A stretch of DNA of 64,000 nucleotides, from NCBI GenBank assembly GCA_002256345.1, contig NKIY01000004.1:79876-143875 (forward strand), in the 5' to 3' direction. Below, piece by piece: positions 52,845 to 61,208 of the stretch. Positions within the stretch are counted from its first letter, which is position 1, and each line of letters starts with the position of its first letter. The notes below the pieces were generated by a model. That model was not told where the DNA came from. It searched no databases and saw nothing but the letters and a program-made list of their open reading frames with translations. The position numbers and the translations under genes are program-made. Source of the stretch: Bradyrhizobiaceae bacterium PARB1 (GTDB lineage: Bacteria > Pseudomonadota > Alphaproteobacteria > Rhizobiales > Xanthobacteraceae).

Positions 52845-54530
52845 TCACCCGACCTCCGCCTTCAACATCCGTTCCAGCGTCTCCAGCCGGTCCGCCTCGC
52901 GCGGCGGCTTATCCCAGCGCAGCCGGCTGATGCGCGGAAACCGCATCGCGACGCCCGACTTGTGCCGCGGCGACCGCGCCAGCCCCTCAAAGGCGACTTC
53001 CAGCACCAGCCCCTTGTCCGGTTCATGAGTGACATGGCGGACCGGGCCGAATTTCTCGGTGGTATTACGGCGCACGAAGCGGTCGATCTGCAGCAGCTCC
53101 TCATCGGTGAAACCGAAATACGCCTTTCCCACCGGGACCAGCCGGTCGCCCTCCTCGCCGTCGGTCCAGACGCCGAACGTGTAGTCCGAGTAATAGGACG
53201 AGCGCTTGCCATGCCCGCGCTGGGCATACATCAGCACGGCATCGATGATGTGCGGATCGCGTTTCCACTTCCACCATTGGCCCTTCGGCCGCCCCGGCAG
53301 ATAGGCACTGTCGCGCCGCTTCAGCATTACGCCCTCGACAGCTTCGGCATCCTCGCCGGCGCCCGCGCTGGCCGGATCGGCGCGGGCAGCGGCTAGCGCG
53401 TCCCAATCGGCGAAGACGATCTGCTCGGACAGGTCGATGCGATCGTCATCGAGCTGGGCGACGAAAACTTCTAGCTTCTTTCGTCGCTCCTCGAACGGCA
53501 ATTCGCGCAGATCCATCTCGCCATCGCCGAGCAGGTCATAGGCGCGCAGATGAATCGGATAGTCCTTCATCAGCTTCGGCGTCACGCTCTTGCGGTTGAG
53601 CCGCTGCTGCAACACGTTGAACGACTGCACGCGCCTGTCCCGCAGCACCAGCAGCTCGCCATCGATGGCGCCGGGCAGACGCAGCGACGGCACGAGATCG
53701 GGGAAGCTCGCAGTGATATCCTCGCCGCTGCGCGAATAGAGCCGCGTGACGAGCCTGCCGTCATCGCCGACGCCTGACGTCGCCTGCACGCGAATGCCAT
53801 CCCATTTCCATTCGGCCGTAAAATCCGCCGCATCGAGCGTGGCAAGATCGCCATCCTCGACCGCATGCGCCAGCATCACCGGCCGGAACGGCGCGGGATC
53901 GCGATTGACGGGCTTGTCGGCCCGCCCTTCGAGCCACGCAAACAACTCGCCATAGGGCGGCACGAGGCCGGGCCAGATCAGTTCGACATCATGCGGGTCC
54001 TTGTCGCCGAGCATCGCCGCGGCGATCTTGGCGAGCCGCGCGGAAATGCCGATGCGCAGCGCGCCGGTGACGAGTTTTAGCAGCGCCCAGCGCCCGGTCT
54101 CGTCCAGCTCGTCGAGCCAGCGCATGAGCTGGGCGGGGAGTTCGGATTTGCCGAGGGTGCGCAGCGTAGTGACGACTTCAGTGAGTGTCGGCGGCGGCGG
54201 ATTGTTGTGGCCCGGATCGATGGGGTCGCGCGCACGGATGCTCTCTCCCTGCCCCTCCCCCTTCGGCCACATCAACGCGACGGTCTCCGAGAGGTCGCCG
54301 ACATAATCGTAGGACAGCTCGAACAGCACCGGATCGGCGCGCGACGCGATGAGATCGCGGATCAGCCCCGCTTTCGCGTATTTGAACGACAGCGCGCCCG
54401 TCAGCGCTGCCAGCGCATAGCCGCGATCGGGATCGGGCACTTCGCGAAAATAGCCGACCAGCAGCCGAAGCTTGTTGTTGCGACCGGGTTCATAAGCGAG
54501 ACGATCGAGCAATTCGGCAAAGCGATTCAT
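52845..54530 (-). CDS. ATP-dependent DNA ligase (ligase-associated repair set)
   Basis: A 561-residue ATP-dependent DNA ligase. The N-terminal helical domain (residues 1-200) precedes the adenylation domain, whose active-site Lys is in TAEWKWDGIRVQ (KxDG). The motif III-IV region IDGELLVLRD and motif V GVMLKRRDSAYLPG follow, then the OB domain with WKWKRD. This type of ligase (LigB-like in actinobacterial and proteobacterial LhrC-ligase-exonuclease sets) travels with an MBL nuclease. The start overlaps the exonuclease stop by ATGA. It seals DNA breaks after processing. Confidence 0.9.
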   Translation of the reverse strand: MNRFAELLDRLAYEPGRNNKLRLLVGYFREVPDPDRGYALAALTGALSFKYAKAGLIRDLIASRADPVLFELSYDYVGDLSETVALMWPKGEGQGESIRARDPIDPGHNNPPPPTLTEVVTTLRTLGKSELPAQLMRWLDELDETGRWALLKLVTGALRIGISARLAKIAAAMLGDKDPHDVELIWPGLVPPYGELFAWLEGRADKPVNRDPAPFRPVMLAHAVEDGDLATLDAADFTAEWKWDGIRVQATSGVGDDGRLVTRLYSRSGEDITASFPDLVPSLRLPGAIDGELLVLRDRRVQSFNVLQQRLNRKSVTPKLMKDYPIHLRAYDLLGDGEMDLRELPFEERRKKLEVFVAQLDDDRIDLSEQIVFADWDALAAARADPASAGAGEDAEAVEGVMLKRRDSAYLPGRPKGQWWKWKRDPHIIDAVLMYAQRGHGKRSSYYSDYTFGVWTDGEEGDRLVPVGKAYFGFTDEELLQIDRFVRRNTTEKFGPVRHVTHEPDKGLVLEVAFEGLARSPRHKSGVAMRFPRISRLRWDKPPREADRLETLERMLKAEVG

Positions 54531-55573
54531 GCGTCCTCGCTCTCGCCGGGCGGCAATGCCTCCTCTTCCTCCTCATCGCCGTAACCGACCAGCGCCAGCG
54601 GCCGCGCTATCAGGCCCCTGCTCTGGCACCAGTGCACCAGGGCATCCTCCTGCCCATGCGTGACCCAGATCTCGCCAGCGCCCGTGGCACTGATGGTGGC
54701 GCAGAGCCCGTCCCAATCCGCATGATCGGAAATCACCAGCGGCAGTTCGACGCCACGCTGCCTGGCCCGCGCCCGCACGCGCATCCAACCGGATGCAAAG
54801 GCCGTGACCGGATCTGGAAAGCGCCGCGTCCACAGATCGGATGTCGCCGACGGCGGCGCCAGCGTGATGGTGCCCGCAAGCTCGGCCTTCTTCACGCCCT
54901 TCACCGGTCGCAGTTCGCCAAGACCGATGCCGCGCTGCTGATAATAGGAAGTGATCTTTTCCATCGCGCCATGAAGATAGATCGGCGCGTCATAGCCGGC
55001 CTCGCGGATCAGCTTGATCACCCGCTGCGCCTTGCCGAGCGAATAGGCGCCGACGAGATGCGCCCGCTCCGGAAACAGCGCGACCGATGCAAGCAGCTTC
55101 CGCACTTCATCGCTCGCATCGCCGTGCCGAAACACGGGCAAGCCAAATGTCGCTTCGGTGATGAAGACATCGCACGGCACCACCTCGAACGGCGTGCAGG
55201 TCGGATCATACGCGTCCTTGTAGTCGCCGGATGCAACGATGCAGGTGCCCTTGCAGGTCACCGCGATCTGCGCCGAGCCCAGCACATGACCGGCGGGATG
55301 ACAGGAGATCGTGACATCGCCGAGCTTGAGCGTTTCGCCGTAGGAAATCGCCTGCGTGCTGCCGGCAAAATTCTCCCCATAGCGCAGCCGCATCATGTCC
55401 AGCGTCTCCCGCGTCGCCAGCACGGCGCCATGGCCGGGACGGGCGTGGTCGGAGTGGCCGTGGGTGATGACCGCGCGATCGACCGGTCTGACCGGATCGA
55501 TATGGAAGCCACCGGGTTTGCAGAGCAGGCCGGCGGGTTCCGGGATCAGGATGTCTTGCGGACGCATGTTCAT
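54527..55573 (-). CDS. Ligase-associated DNA exonuclease, metallo-beta-lactamase fold
   Basis: A 348-residue nuclease of the beta-CASP/SNM1-related group. The MBL motif is THGHSDHA (HxHxDH). The second metal block is SCHPAGHVLGSAQI and the third is VASGDYKDAY. The C-terminal part has LPLVISDHADWDGL, also typical. The tail (GDEEEEEALPPGESEDA) is acidic. It is translationally coupled to the ligase gene, and both belong with the DEXH helicase located at 62.6 kb in this window. Start sites MNMRPQ (55573) or MRPQ (55567) are near-equivalent. Confidence 0.9.
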   Translation of the reverse strand: MNMRPQDILIPEPAGLLCKPGGFHIDPVRPVDRAVITHGHSDHARPGHGAVLATRETLDMMRLRYGENFAGSTQAISYGETLKLGDVTISCHPAGHVLGSAQIAVTCKGTCIVASGDYKDAYDPTCTPFEVVPCDVFITEATFGLPVFRHGDASDEVRKLLASVALFPERAHLVGAYSLGKAQRVIKLIREAGYDAPIYLHGAMEKITSYYQQRGIGLGELRPVKGVKKAELAGTITLAPPSATSDLWTRRFPDPVTAFASGWMRVRARARQRGVELPLVISDHADWDGLCATISATGAGEIWVTHGQEDALVHWCQSRGLIARPLALVGYGDEEEEEALPPGESEDA

Positions 55574-55639
55574 GATATAGGCCCGCACGGGGCCGATTGG
55601 AGTCCTCGTGCGAACGCCCCTCGCTTTGTCCGGTTCCCT

Positions 55640-56563
55640 ATGGCGCATATGTTCATATCATCCGGCGAAATGATCGCCGACCGTCGTTTCGATTATGGAC
55701 GTGATCTGGAACTCCGCGGCGACCTCGCGGGAGCTGCCGACCTGTTCATGCAGGCGATCGAGCTGGCGCCGGATTTCGCTTCCGCTTGGTTCGCGCTCGG
55801 CGATGTCCGGGAGCGGCAGGGTGACAAAGCCGGTGCAATTGACGCTTTTAGGCGCGCAAAAGCGGCAAATAGCGTCGATTTTCTTGGGGCAGACTTGCGG
55901 CTGTTGCGGCTCACCGGCGGCAGCCTTGCGGCAATGTCGCGGCACTACGTCACCACGCTGTACGACCAATACGCTCCGAAATTCGAGCAATCCCTGGTCG
56001 GCGAACTCGGCTATTGCGGACCGGTGCTGTTGTTCGACGCGGTGTCGGCGGCGTGCGAGACCAATAGCCGAGCATTGCGGTTTCATCGCTGCATCGATCT
56101 CGGCTGCGGCACCGGCCTTGCCGCGCGCGCCTTCGCAGACTTCGTGGAGGAGTTCATCGGCATCGATCTGTCGGCCGAGATGATCAAGCGCGCGCGCGCG
56201 ACAGGGCTCTACGCGGCGCTGGCGACGGCCGACGCAATCGAAGGGTTACGCAAGCAAGCGGATGCGAGCGCCGATCTCGTCATCGCCGCCGACATGATGA
56301 TCTATATTCATGACCTCGCGCCGCTCTTCGGCGAAATAGCACGCGTATTGAAGCACGGCGGATTGTTCGCCTTTACGGCAGAGACTCATGACGGTGATGG
56401 CGTCACGCTCGGCGCCGGACTTCGCTTTGCGCAAAGCGCAGCGCATCTGCGCGAATTGCTCGACACTGCCGCCTTCATCGTCGAACGCATCGACAACGCC
56501 TCGATCCGCACCGAACGCGAAGTGCCGGTGCCAAGCCTCGTGATGGTGGCGTCGAAATCCTGA
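55640..56563 (+). CDS. TPR-containing SAM-dependent methyltransferase
   Basis: A 307-residue cytoplasmic protein. Residues 15-85 form two tetratricopeptide-like repeats (LRGDLAGAADLFMQAIELAP and LGDVRERQGDKAGAIDAFRR). Residues 130-300 are a class I methyltransferase with motif I CIDLGCGTGLAARAF and EFIGIDLSAEMIKRA. The acceptor is unknown; similar fusions are annotated as trans-aconitate or tetrapyrrole-like methyltransferases without proof. The start at 55640 (MAHMFISS) is preferred over the 643-residue track ORF, which is antisense to the exonuclease gene. Confidence 0.86.
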   Translation: MAHMFISSGEMIADRRFDYGRDLELRGDLAGAADLFMQAIELAPDFASAWFALGDVRERQGDKAGAIDAFRRAKAANSVDFLGADLRLLRLTGGSLAAMSRHYVTTLYDQYAPKFEQSLVGELGYCGPVLLFDAVSAACETNSRALRFHRCIDLGCGTGLAARAFADFVEEFIGIDLSAEMIKRARATGLYAALATADAIEGLRKQADASADLVIAADMMIYIHDLAPLFGEIARVLKHGGLFAFTAETHDGDGVTLGAGLRFAQSAAHLRELLDTAAFIVERIDNASIRTEREVPVPSLVMVASKS

Positions 56564-56582
56564 TCCTGCACCACGCGCAAAC

Positions 56583-56615
56583 AAAAAAACCCGGCCGTTT
56601 GGCCGGGGTTTTTCC
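56583..56615 (-). terminator. Terminator of first double-barrel porin gene
   Basis: On the minus strand CCCGGCC-aaac-GGCCGGG is followed by TTTTTTT. On the plus strand GTTTTT follows the same stem, so it can serve the methyltransferase gene too. Confidence 0.8.
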
Positions 56616-56637
56616 GTTTGACGCTTTGTTATCGTGA

Positions 56638-58026
56638 TCAATACTTCGCGACGACCGGGGTGTTGAAGTGATAGTTCAGGCCGGTGCGGAAGATGTGTTC
56701 CTTGACGTTCGACGTCACCGCAATGGCGCGGTTTCCTGCGATCAGGGCATCGGTGGTGGAGCCAAGATCGACATAGAGATATTCGCTCTTGCTGGTCCAG
56801 TTCGCCCCGAACATGCCGAAGAACTTGAACGGCCGCTCAATGCCGCCGCCGACGGTCCAGCCGCTGCGGCTCGAAGAGAACGTGGTGTCGATGGCCGGGC
56901 CATTGCCGACGGCGGTGATGCGCGTCTTCACACCGCCATAGGCATAGCCGGCGGTGCCGTACAGCAAAGTCGAGCCGATCGAATAGCCGAGGCGACCACG
57001 GACGGTGCCGAGCCACGGAAGCTTGGCATCGAAAGATGAGTTCTGAGTAACGAGGCAGCGCGTGATGCAGGCGTCATTGTCGCGCTGCGTGGAGCCCTGG
57101 ATATCGGCCTCGACACCAGCCACCCAATTGGCCGCCTGCCAGTTATAGCCGATCTGGCCGCCACCGATGAAACCATCCGGCGACAGGTTGAAGAACTCGT
57201 TGGCGCCGGAGCCGACGAACGAACTACGGTTGCGCGCCGAGGCTCCGCCGGCATTGCCACCGAGATAGAGTCCAGCCCAATTCGCCGGCGCAGGCGGCAC
57301 GTAAGCGCCGGTGCCGCCGATGCGATAATTCAAGCCGACGCGATAGATCCGCTCGCGGATCTGGCTATTGAGCGTCTGGTCGCCATTGTCGAAAACGTCG
57401 GTCTTGTTGCCGAGATTAACATACAGCGCCTCGACCTTGGCGGACCAGTTGCCGCCGAGCGCAGCCTCGACGCCGCCGCCATACGTCCAGCCATGCTGAA
57501 TGCGATCGAAGGTGAAGCTGCCGACGCCGCCCTGATTGAGCGTGGTCTTCACATTGCCATAAGCGTAGCCGGCGGTGGCGTAGCTGAAGACCGGACCATC
57601 CGCGCGACCGATACGGCCGCGAACGGTACCAAACCAGTCGAGCCGCTGGTCATAGGCAGTGGTTTCGCCGATGCGCAGGCTGGTGAAATCATCGCGCATG
57701 CCCGAGCCCTGGATATCGGCCTCGACGCCCAGTATCAGCGGTCCGAACATGGAGCCGGTTTGCCAGTTGTAGCCGATCTGGCCGCCGCCGATCGCACCCT
57801 GAGGTCCGAGATGCGTGGTATTCAATGATGCACCGCCGAAGCCAGCCAGCTCAGTCTTGTTGCGACCAAGACCGACGCCGGCATTGGCGCCGATATAGAA
57901 GCCGGTCCAGTCATAGACCGATGCCACCGGCGCTTTGAGATAGGGCGTCTTGACGGCCATATCGGCAGCCTGCGCTGCAATGGTGGCGCCAAGCAACACT
58001 GCAGTCGTAACAAGAAGATGCTTCAA
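56638..58026 (-). CDS. Double-barrel outer-membrane protein (tandem Omp25-like domains)
   Basis: A 462-residue exported protein with a signal peptide (MKHLLVTTAVLLGATIAAQA). Two consecutive barrel domains of about 220 residues each begin with the same motif: DWTGFYIGANAGVGLGRNKT (near residue 40) and NWAGLYLGGNAGGASARNRS (near 265). Each half contains GTVRGR(L/I)G, a GYAYG block, a GWT..GGG(V/I)E block and an ending R(V/T)GLNY. The C-terminus NYHFNTPVVAKY is shared with the neighbouring paralog. It probably forms two barrels or one large one in the outer membrane. The gene is tandemly duplicated with the next one. Confidence 0.88.
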   Translation of the reverse strand: MKHLLVTTAVLLGATIAAQAADMAVKTPYLKAPVASVYDWTGFYIGANAGVGLGRNKTELAGFGGASLNTTHLGPQGAIGGGQIGYNWQTGSMFGPLILGVEADIQGSGMRDDFTSLRIGETTAYDQRLDWFGTVRGRIGRADGPVFSYATAGYAYGNVKTTLNQGGVGSFTFDRIQHGWTYGGGVEAALGGNWSAKVEALYVNLGNKTDVFDNGDQTLNSQIRERIYRVGLNYRIGGTGAYVPPAPANWAGLYLGGNAGGASARNRSSFVGSGANEFFNLSPDGFIGGGQIGYNWQAANWVAGVEADIQGSTQRDNDACITRCLVTQNSSFDAKLPWLGTVRGRLGYSIGSTLLYGTAGYAYGGVKTRITAVGNGPAIDTTFSSSRSGWTVGGGIERPFKFFGMFGANWTSKSEYLYVDLGSTTDALIAGNRAIAVTSNVKEHIFRTGLNYHFNTPVVAKY

Positions 58027-58138
58027 GATAGCCCCCGGATCGGATCTGGGCCGGAGTTATCATCGATCGCAGTCCGAAAAGCTGTAGCGGCGCAGGTACA
58101 GTCACCGAGATACCGCCATGCTGAGACACCAGATCAAA

Positions 58139-58168
58139 CAAAAACCCCGGCTTTCCAGCCGGGGTTTT
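58139..58168 (-). terminator. Terminator of second double-barrel porin gene
   Basis: CCCCGGCT-GGAA-AGCCGGGG (minus strand) is followed by TTTTTGT. Flanking bases (CTTTGTTATCG) are shared with the terminator at 56583, showing that the duplication included the 3' end of the gene. Confidence 0.8.
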
Positions 58169-58192
58169 CTTCGTTTGACGCTTTGTTATCGA

Positions 58193-59551
58193 TTAGTACT
58201 TCGCGATGACCGGGGTGTTGAAGTGATAGTTCAGGCCGGTGCGGAAGATGTGTTCGGTGACAGAGGTGCTGTTGACCACGCCGCCGCCAAGGTCGTTGGT
58301 CTTACGACCCAGATCGACATAGAGATATTCGGTCTTGCTGGTCCACTGCGGTCCGAACAGGCCAAGCAGCTTGAACGGGGTCTCAATGCCGGCGCCGGCG
58401 GTCCAGCCACCTTGGGTGTTGTTGAAGCTGGCGAGCTGAACGCCAGTCGTCGGATTGTTGATCGTGGTCTTCACGCCGCCGTAGGCGTAACCGCCGGTGA
58501 CGTAGAACAGGGACGAACCGACCGAGTAGCCGAGACGGCCACGAACGGTGCCGAACCAAGGCAGCTTGTGATCGTAGTTGGCAAGGCCGCCGAGAACGGT
58601 GGTCTTGTTGTCGCGCTGGCTGGAAGCCTGGATGTCGGCTTCAAGACCGTAAACCCAGTTGGCTGCCTGCCAGTTGTAACCGATCTGGCCGCCACCATTG
58701 ATGCCATCCGGATTCAGGCTGAAAGTTTCCGGAACGGCAGTGACGCCGCTGAGCGTGGTGCGATCGCGACCGGTGCCGGAGCCGACGTTGCCGCCGAGAT
58801 ACCAGCCTGTCCAGTTGGCAGCAGCCACCGGGGTGTAGGTGCTGTTGCCGCCGATGCGATAGTTCAGACCGACGCGGAAAAGGTTGTCACGCAGTTCGGT
58901 GTTGGCAAGCTGAGCCGGCGGGCCGAAAGCGGTGCCGTAACGGTTGCCGAGATTCAGATAGAGATATTCGATCTTGCCGGTCCAGTTGCCGCCCAGCGCA
59001 GCTTCGACGCCGCTACCGATGGTCCAGCCGGTCGCTGTGCGATCGCTGGTGAAGGTACCGACACCGGCTTCGGTGATCGTGCTCTTGACGTTGCCGTAAG
59101 CGAAACCGCCGGTGAAGTAGCTGAGTACCGGACCCGTGGCGAGACCGACGCGACCACGCACGGTACCGAACCAGTCCGAGCTCGTGCTGTAAGAGGTCTG
59201 CGAAATGCCCACGACATTCGCGCCGCCGCCGCTGAGGCCGGCGCCCTGGATGTCGGCTTCGAGACCGTAGACGATCGGCCCGAGCAGCGAATCGGCCTGC
59301 CAGTTCCAGCCGATCTGAACGCCACCGAAGCCACCCTGCGGCGAACGATAGATCGAGTCACCGGTGTAGCTGTGGGTAATGCGGTCGCGGCCGATGCCAA
59401 CGCCGGCATTCACGCCCATGTAGAAGCCGGTCCAGTTGTAGACGGCCATCACGGGCGCTTTGTAGACGGGGGCCTTCACGGCCATGTCAGCGGCCTGCGC
59501 GGTGACGGCGGTTCCGATCAGCGCGGCGCTGGCGAGAAGAATACGTTTCAT
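58193..59551 (-). CDS. Double-barrel outer-membrane protein, tandem paralog
   Basis: A 452-residue paralog of the gene at 56638-58026, with signal MKRILLASAALIGTAVTAQA. The two barrel starts are NWTGFYMGVNAGVGIGRDRI and NWTGWYLGGNVGSGTGRDRT; the C-terminus NYHFNTPVIAKY is nearly identical to that of its sister. Variable loops between strands differ more than the strands, as for surface-exposed regions. The start at 59551 is chosen, since the track adds only MGST. A 166-bp spacer separates the two genes, so each may have its own promoter. Omp25-like proteins serve as structural or adhesion porins. Confidence 0.88.
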   Translation of the reverse strand: MKRILLASAALIGTAVTAQAADMAVKAPVYKAPVMAVYNWTGFYMGVNAGVGIGRDRITHSYTGDSIYRSPQGGFGGVQIGWNWQADSLLGPIVYGLEADIQGAGLSGGGANVVGISQTSYSTSSDWFGTVRGRVGLATGPVLSYFTGGFAYGNVKSTITEAGVGTFTSDRTATGWTIGSGVEAALGGNWTGKIEYLYLNLGNRYGTAFGPPAQLANTELRDNLFRVGLNYRIGGNSTYTPVAAANWTGWYLGGNVGSGTGRDRTTLSGVTAVPETFSLNPDGINGGGQIGYNWQAANWVYGLEADIQASSQRDNKTTVLGGLANYDHKLPWFGTVRGRLGYSVGSSLFYVTGGYAYGGVKTTINNPTTGVQLASFNNTQGGWTAGAGIETPFKLLGLFGPQWTSKTEYLYVDLGRKTNDLGGGVVNSTSVTEHIFRTGLNYHFNTPVIAKY

Positions 59552-59888
59552 GGTGGACCCCATTTGAACTGTTCCGCCACGATACGGGAGTCGACTCCAT
59601 CTGGCTGTATCCGGGCAGCCACACCTGATCAGATTGCAACAAATGGCCTAGCACGCAAAAAGTGCGGTTAAGTAAGTGTTTAGTGACGGTTAGCCGACAT
59701 TGCGTGATACGGCATATCATCGCCCATGACGCTTCTCCGGCCCCCGCTCGCGAAGATGCCGCGACCGTGAAGGGATTGCCAAGCCTCCCGCGCCCGCACA
59801 GGATGCATGCCGGCCGACAGACCGCGAACAGACGCGGCGGCTCAAGCACGCCCGCAAGAGGCGGGCGATCCAAGGGAGAAACGACGAA
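59552..59888. other. Divergent intergenic region, no gene recognised
   Basis: A 337-bp spacer between the minus-strand porin gene and the plus-strand binding-protein gene. It must hold two promoters. It has AT-rich portions (ACGCAAAAAGTGCGGTTAAG, a short hairpin GCAaaaaGTGC-like element). No ORF with coding signs is seen, and a GGGAGAA ribosome site ends it. Confidence 0.4.
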
Positions 59889-61109
59889 ATGCCTTCACGT
59901 CATCATTCCGCCCTCACACTCGCGGCCGGTGCCGCGATGCTCGCGGCCGTCGCCACGACGGCTCTCGGGGCGGACAAGAAATACGATCCGGGCGCCAGCG
60001 ACAGCGAAATCAAGCTCGGACAGACCATTCCGCATAGCGGCGCCGGTTCGCTCTATGGGGTCATTGGCCGAACCCAGGCCGCCTATTTCCAGATGCTGAA
60101 CGAAAAGGGCGGCATTAACGGCCGCAAGATCAACTTCCAGTCCCTCGACGATGCCTACAGCGCCCCCAAGGCCGTCGAGGCGACGCGCCGGCTGGTGGAG
60201 CAGGACGAAGTGCTCGCGCTATTCGGCTCGCTCGGCACGGCGCCGCAATCAGCGGTGCAGAAATATCTCAACACCAAGAAGGTGCCGCAGCTTCTGCTGA
60301 ACACCGGCGCGTCGCGTTGGAACAATCCGAAGGAGTTCAAGTGGACGACGCCGGGACTGCCTATCTATTCAACTGAAGGCCGCATCATCGCGCGCTATCT
60401 GACCCAGACGAAGCCCGAGGCCAAAGTTGCGATCCTTTACCAGAACGATGAGTTCGGAAAGGATTTCATGAATTCGTTCAAAGAGATCCTGGCTGAGGCC
60501 GGCGGCAAGACGAAGGTGGTGGCGGAAGCTTCCTATGACCTCACAGATCCGACCATCGATTCGCAGCTGATCAACCTGTCGAAGTCTGGCGCCGACACCT
60601 TCTTCAACATCTCCACGGGCAAGGCGACCTCGCAATCGATCCGCAAGGTGGCCGAACTCGGCTGGAAGCCGCTGCACCTTCTGGTCTCCACCTCGAGCGG
60701 CCGCTCGATCCTCAACGCCGCCGGCGCCGACAATGCCAAGGGCATCGTGGCGATGAGCTACACCAAGGAAGTCGGCAGCGAGAAATGGAAGGACGATGCC
60801 GACGTCGTCGCCTTCCAGGAACTCCGCAAGAAGTATCTGCCGAATGTCGATCCCGACAACACCATCGCCTTCCAGGGCTATTCGCAGGCCGTGACGATGG
60901 CGGAAATCCTGCGCCGCTGCGGCGACGAGCTGACGCGCGAGAATGTGCTGAAGCACGCGACCAATCTCGACGGCTATCGCGCGCCGGTGTTCCTGCCGGG
61001 CATCACCTATGGCTTTACGCCGACGGACTACACCACCATCAAGGCGCTCTATGTCGGCACCTTCAACGGCTCCGACTGGGACCTGTCGGAGAAGCCGGTG
61101 AGCCAGTAG
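59889..61109 (+). CDS. LivK-type ABC substrate-binding protein (paralog 1)
   Basis: A 406-residue periplasmic binding protein with a signal peptide (ALTLAAGAAMLAAVATTALG). The mature domain opens KKYDPGASDSEIKLGQTIPH and continues with NEKGGINGRKINFQSLDDAY and KVAILYQNDEFGKDF, the type I fold used by HAAT systems. It is about 70% identical by eye to the next gene. GGGAGAA precedes the ATG. No permease or ATPase gene is close; the nearest Liv system is at 21-25 kb. The ligand is unknown, possibly an aromatic acid or amino acid. Confidence 0.9.
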   Translation: MPSRHHSALTLAAGAAMLAAVATTALGADKKYDPGASDSEIKLGQTIPHSGAGSLYGVIGRTQAAYFQMLNEKGGINGRKINFQSLDDAYSAPKAVEATRRLVEQDEVLALFGSLGTAPQSAVQKYLNTKKVPQLLLNTGASRWNNPKEFKWTTPGLPIYSTEGRIIARYLTQTKPEAKVAILYQNDEFGKDFMNSFKEILAEAGGKTKVVAEASYDLTDPTIDSQLINLSKSGADTFFNISTGKATSQSIRKVAELGWKPLHLLVSTSSGRSILNAAGADNAKGIVAMSYTKEVGSEKWKDDADVVAFQELRKKYLPNVDPDNTIAFQGYSQAVTMAEILRRCGDELTRENVLKHATNLDGYRAPVFLPGITYGFTPTDYTTIKALYVGTFNGSDWDLSEKPVSQ

Positions 61110-61126
61110 GCACGTACTAAGGACAA

Positions 61127-61150
61127 CTCCCCGGCGGTGACGCCGGGGAG
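61127..61150. repeat. 10-bp perfect hairpin between paralogous binding-protein genes
   Basis: CTCCCCGGCG-gtga-CGCCGGGGAG has no T-tract. It lies 17 bp after the first gene. It may protect the upstream mRNA or act as a weak intergenic attenuator. Confidence 0.6.
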
Positions 61151-61208
61151 CGGACGACCAAATCGGACTCGCAAAGAGCCGAACCAACAATTTCAGGGAG
61201 AGACCGTC

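Noticed and set aside
54632-55639. Long N-terminal extension of the methyltransferase ORF
   Set aside because: It is antisense to the exonuclease gene; the real start is at 55640.
58118-59671. 517-residue plus-strand ORF
   Set aside because: It is antisense to the double-barrel porin gene; Ala/Val/Glu-rich shadow without a family match.
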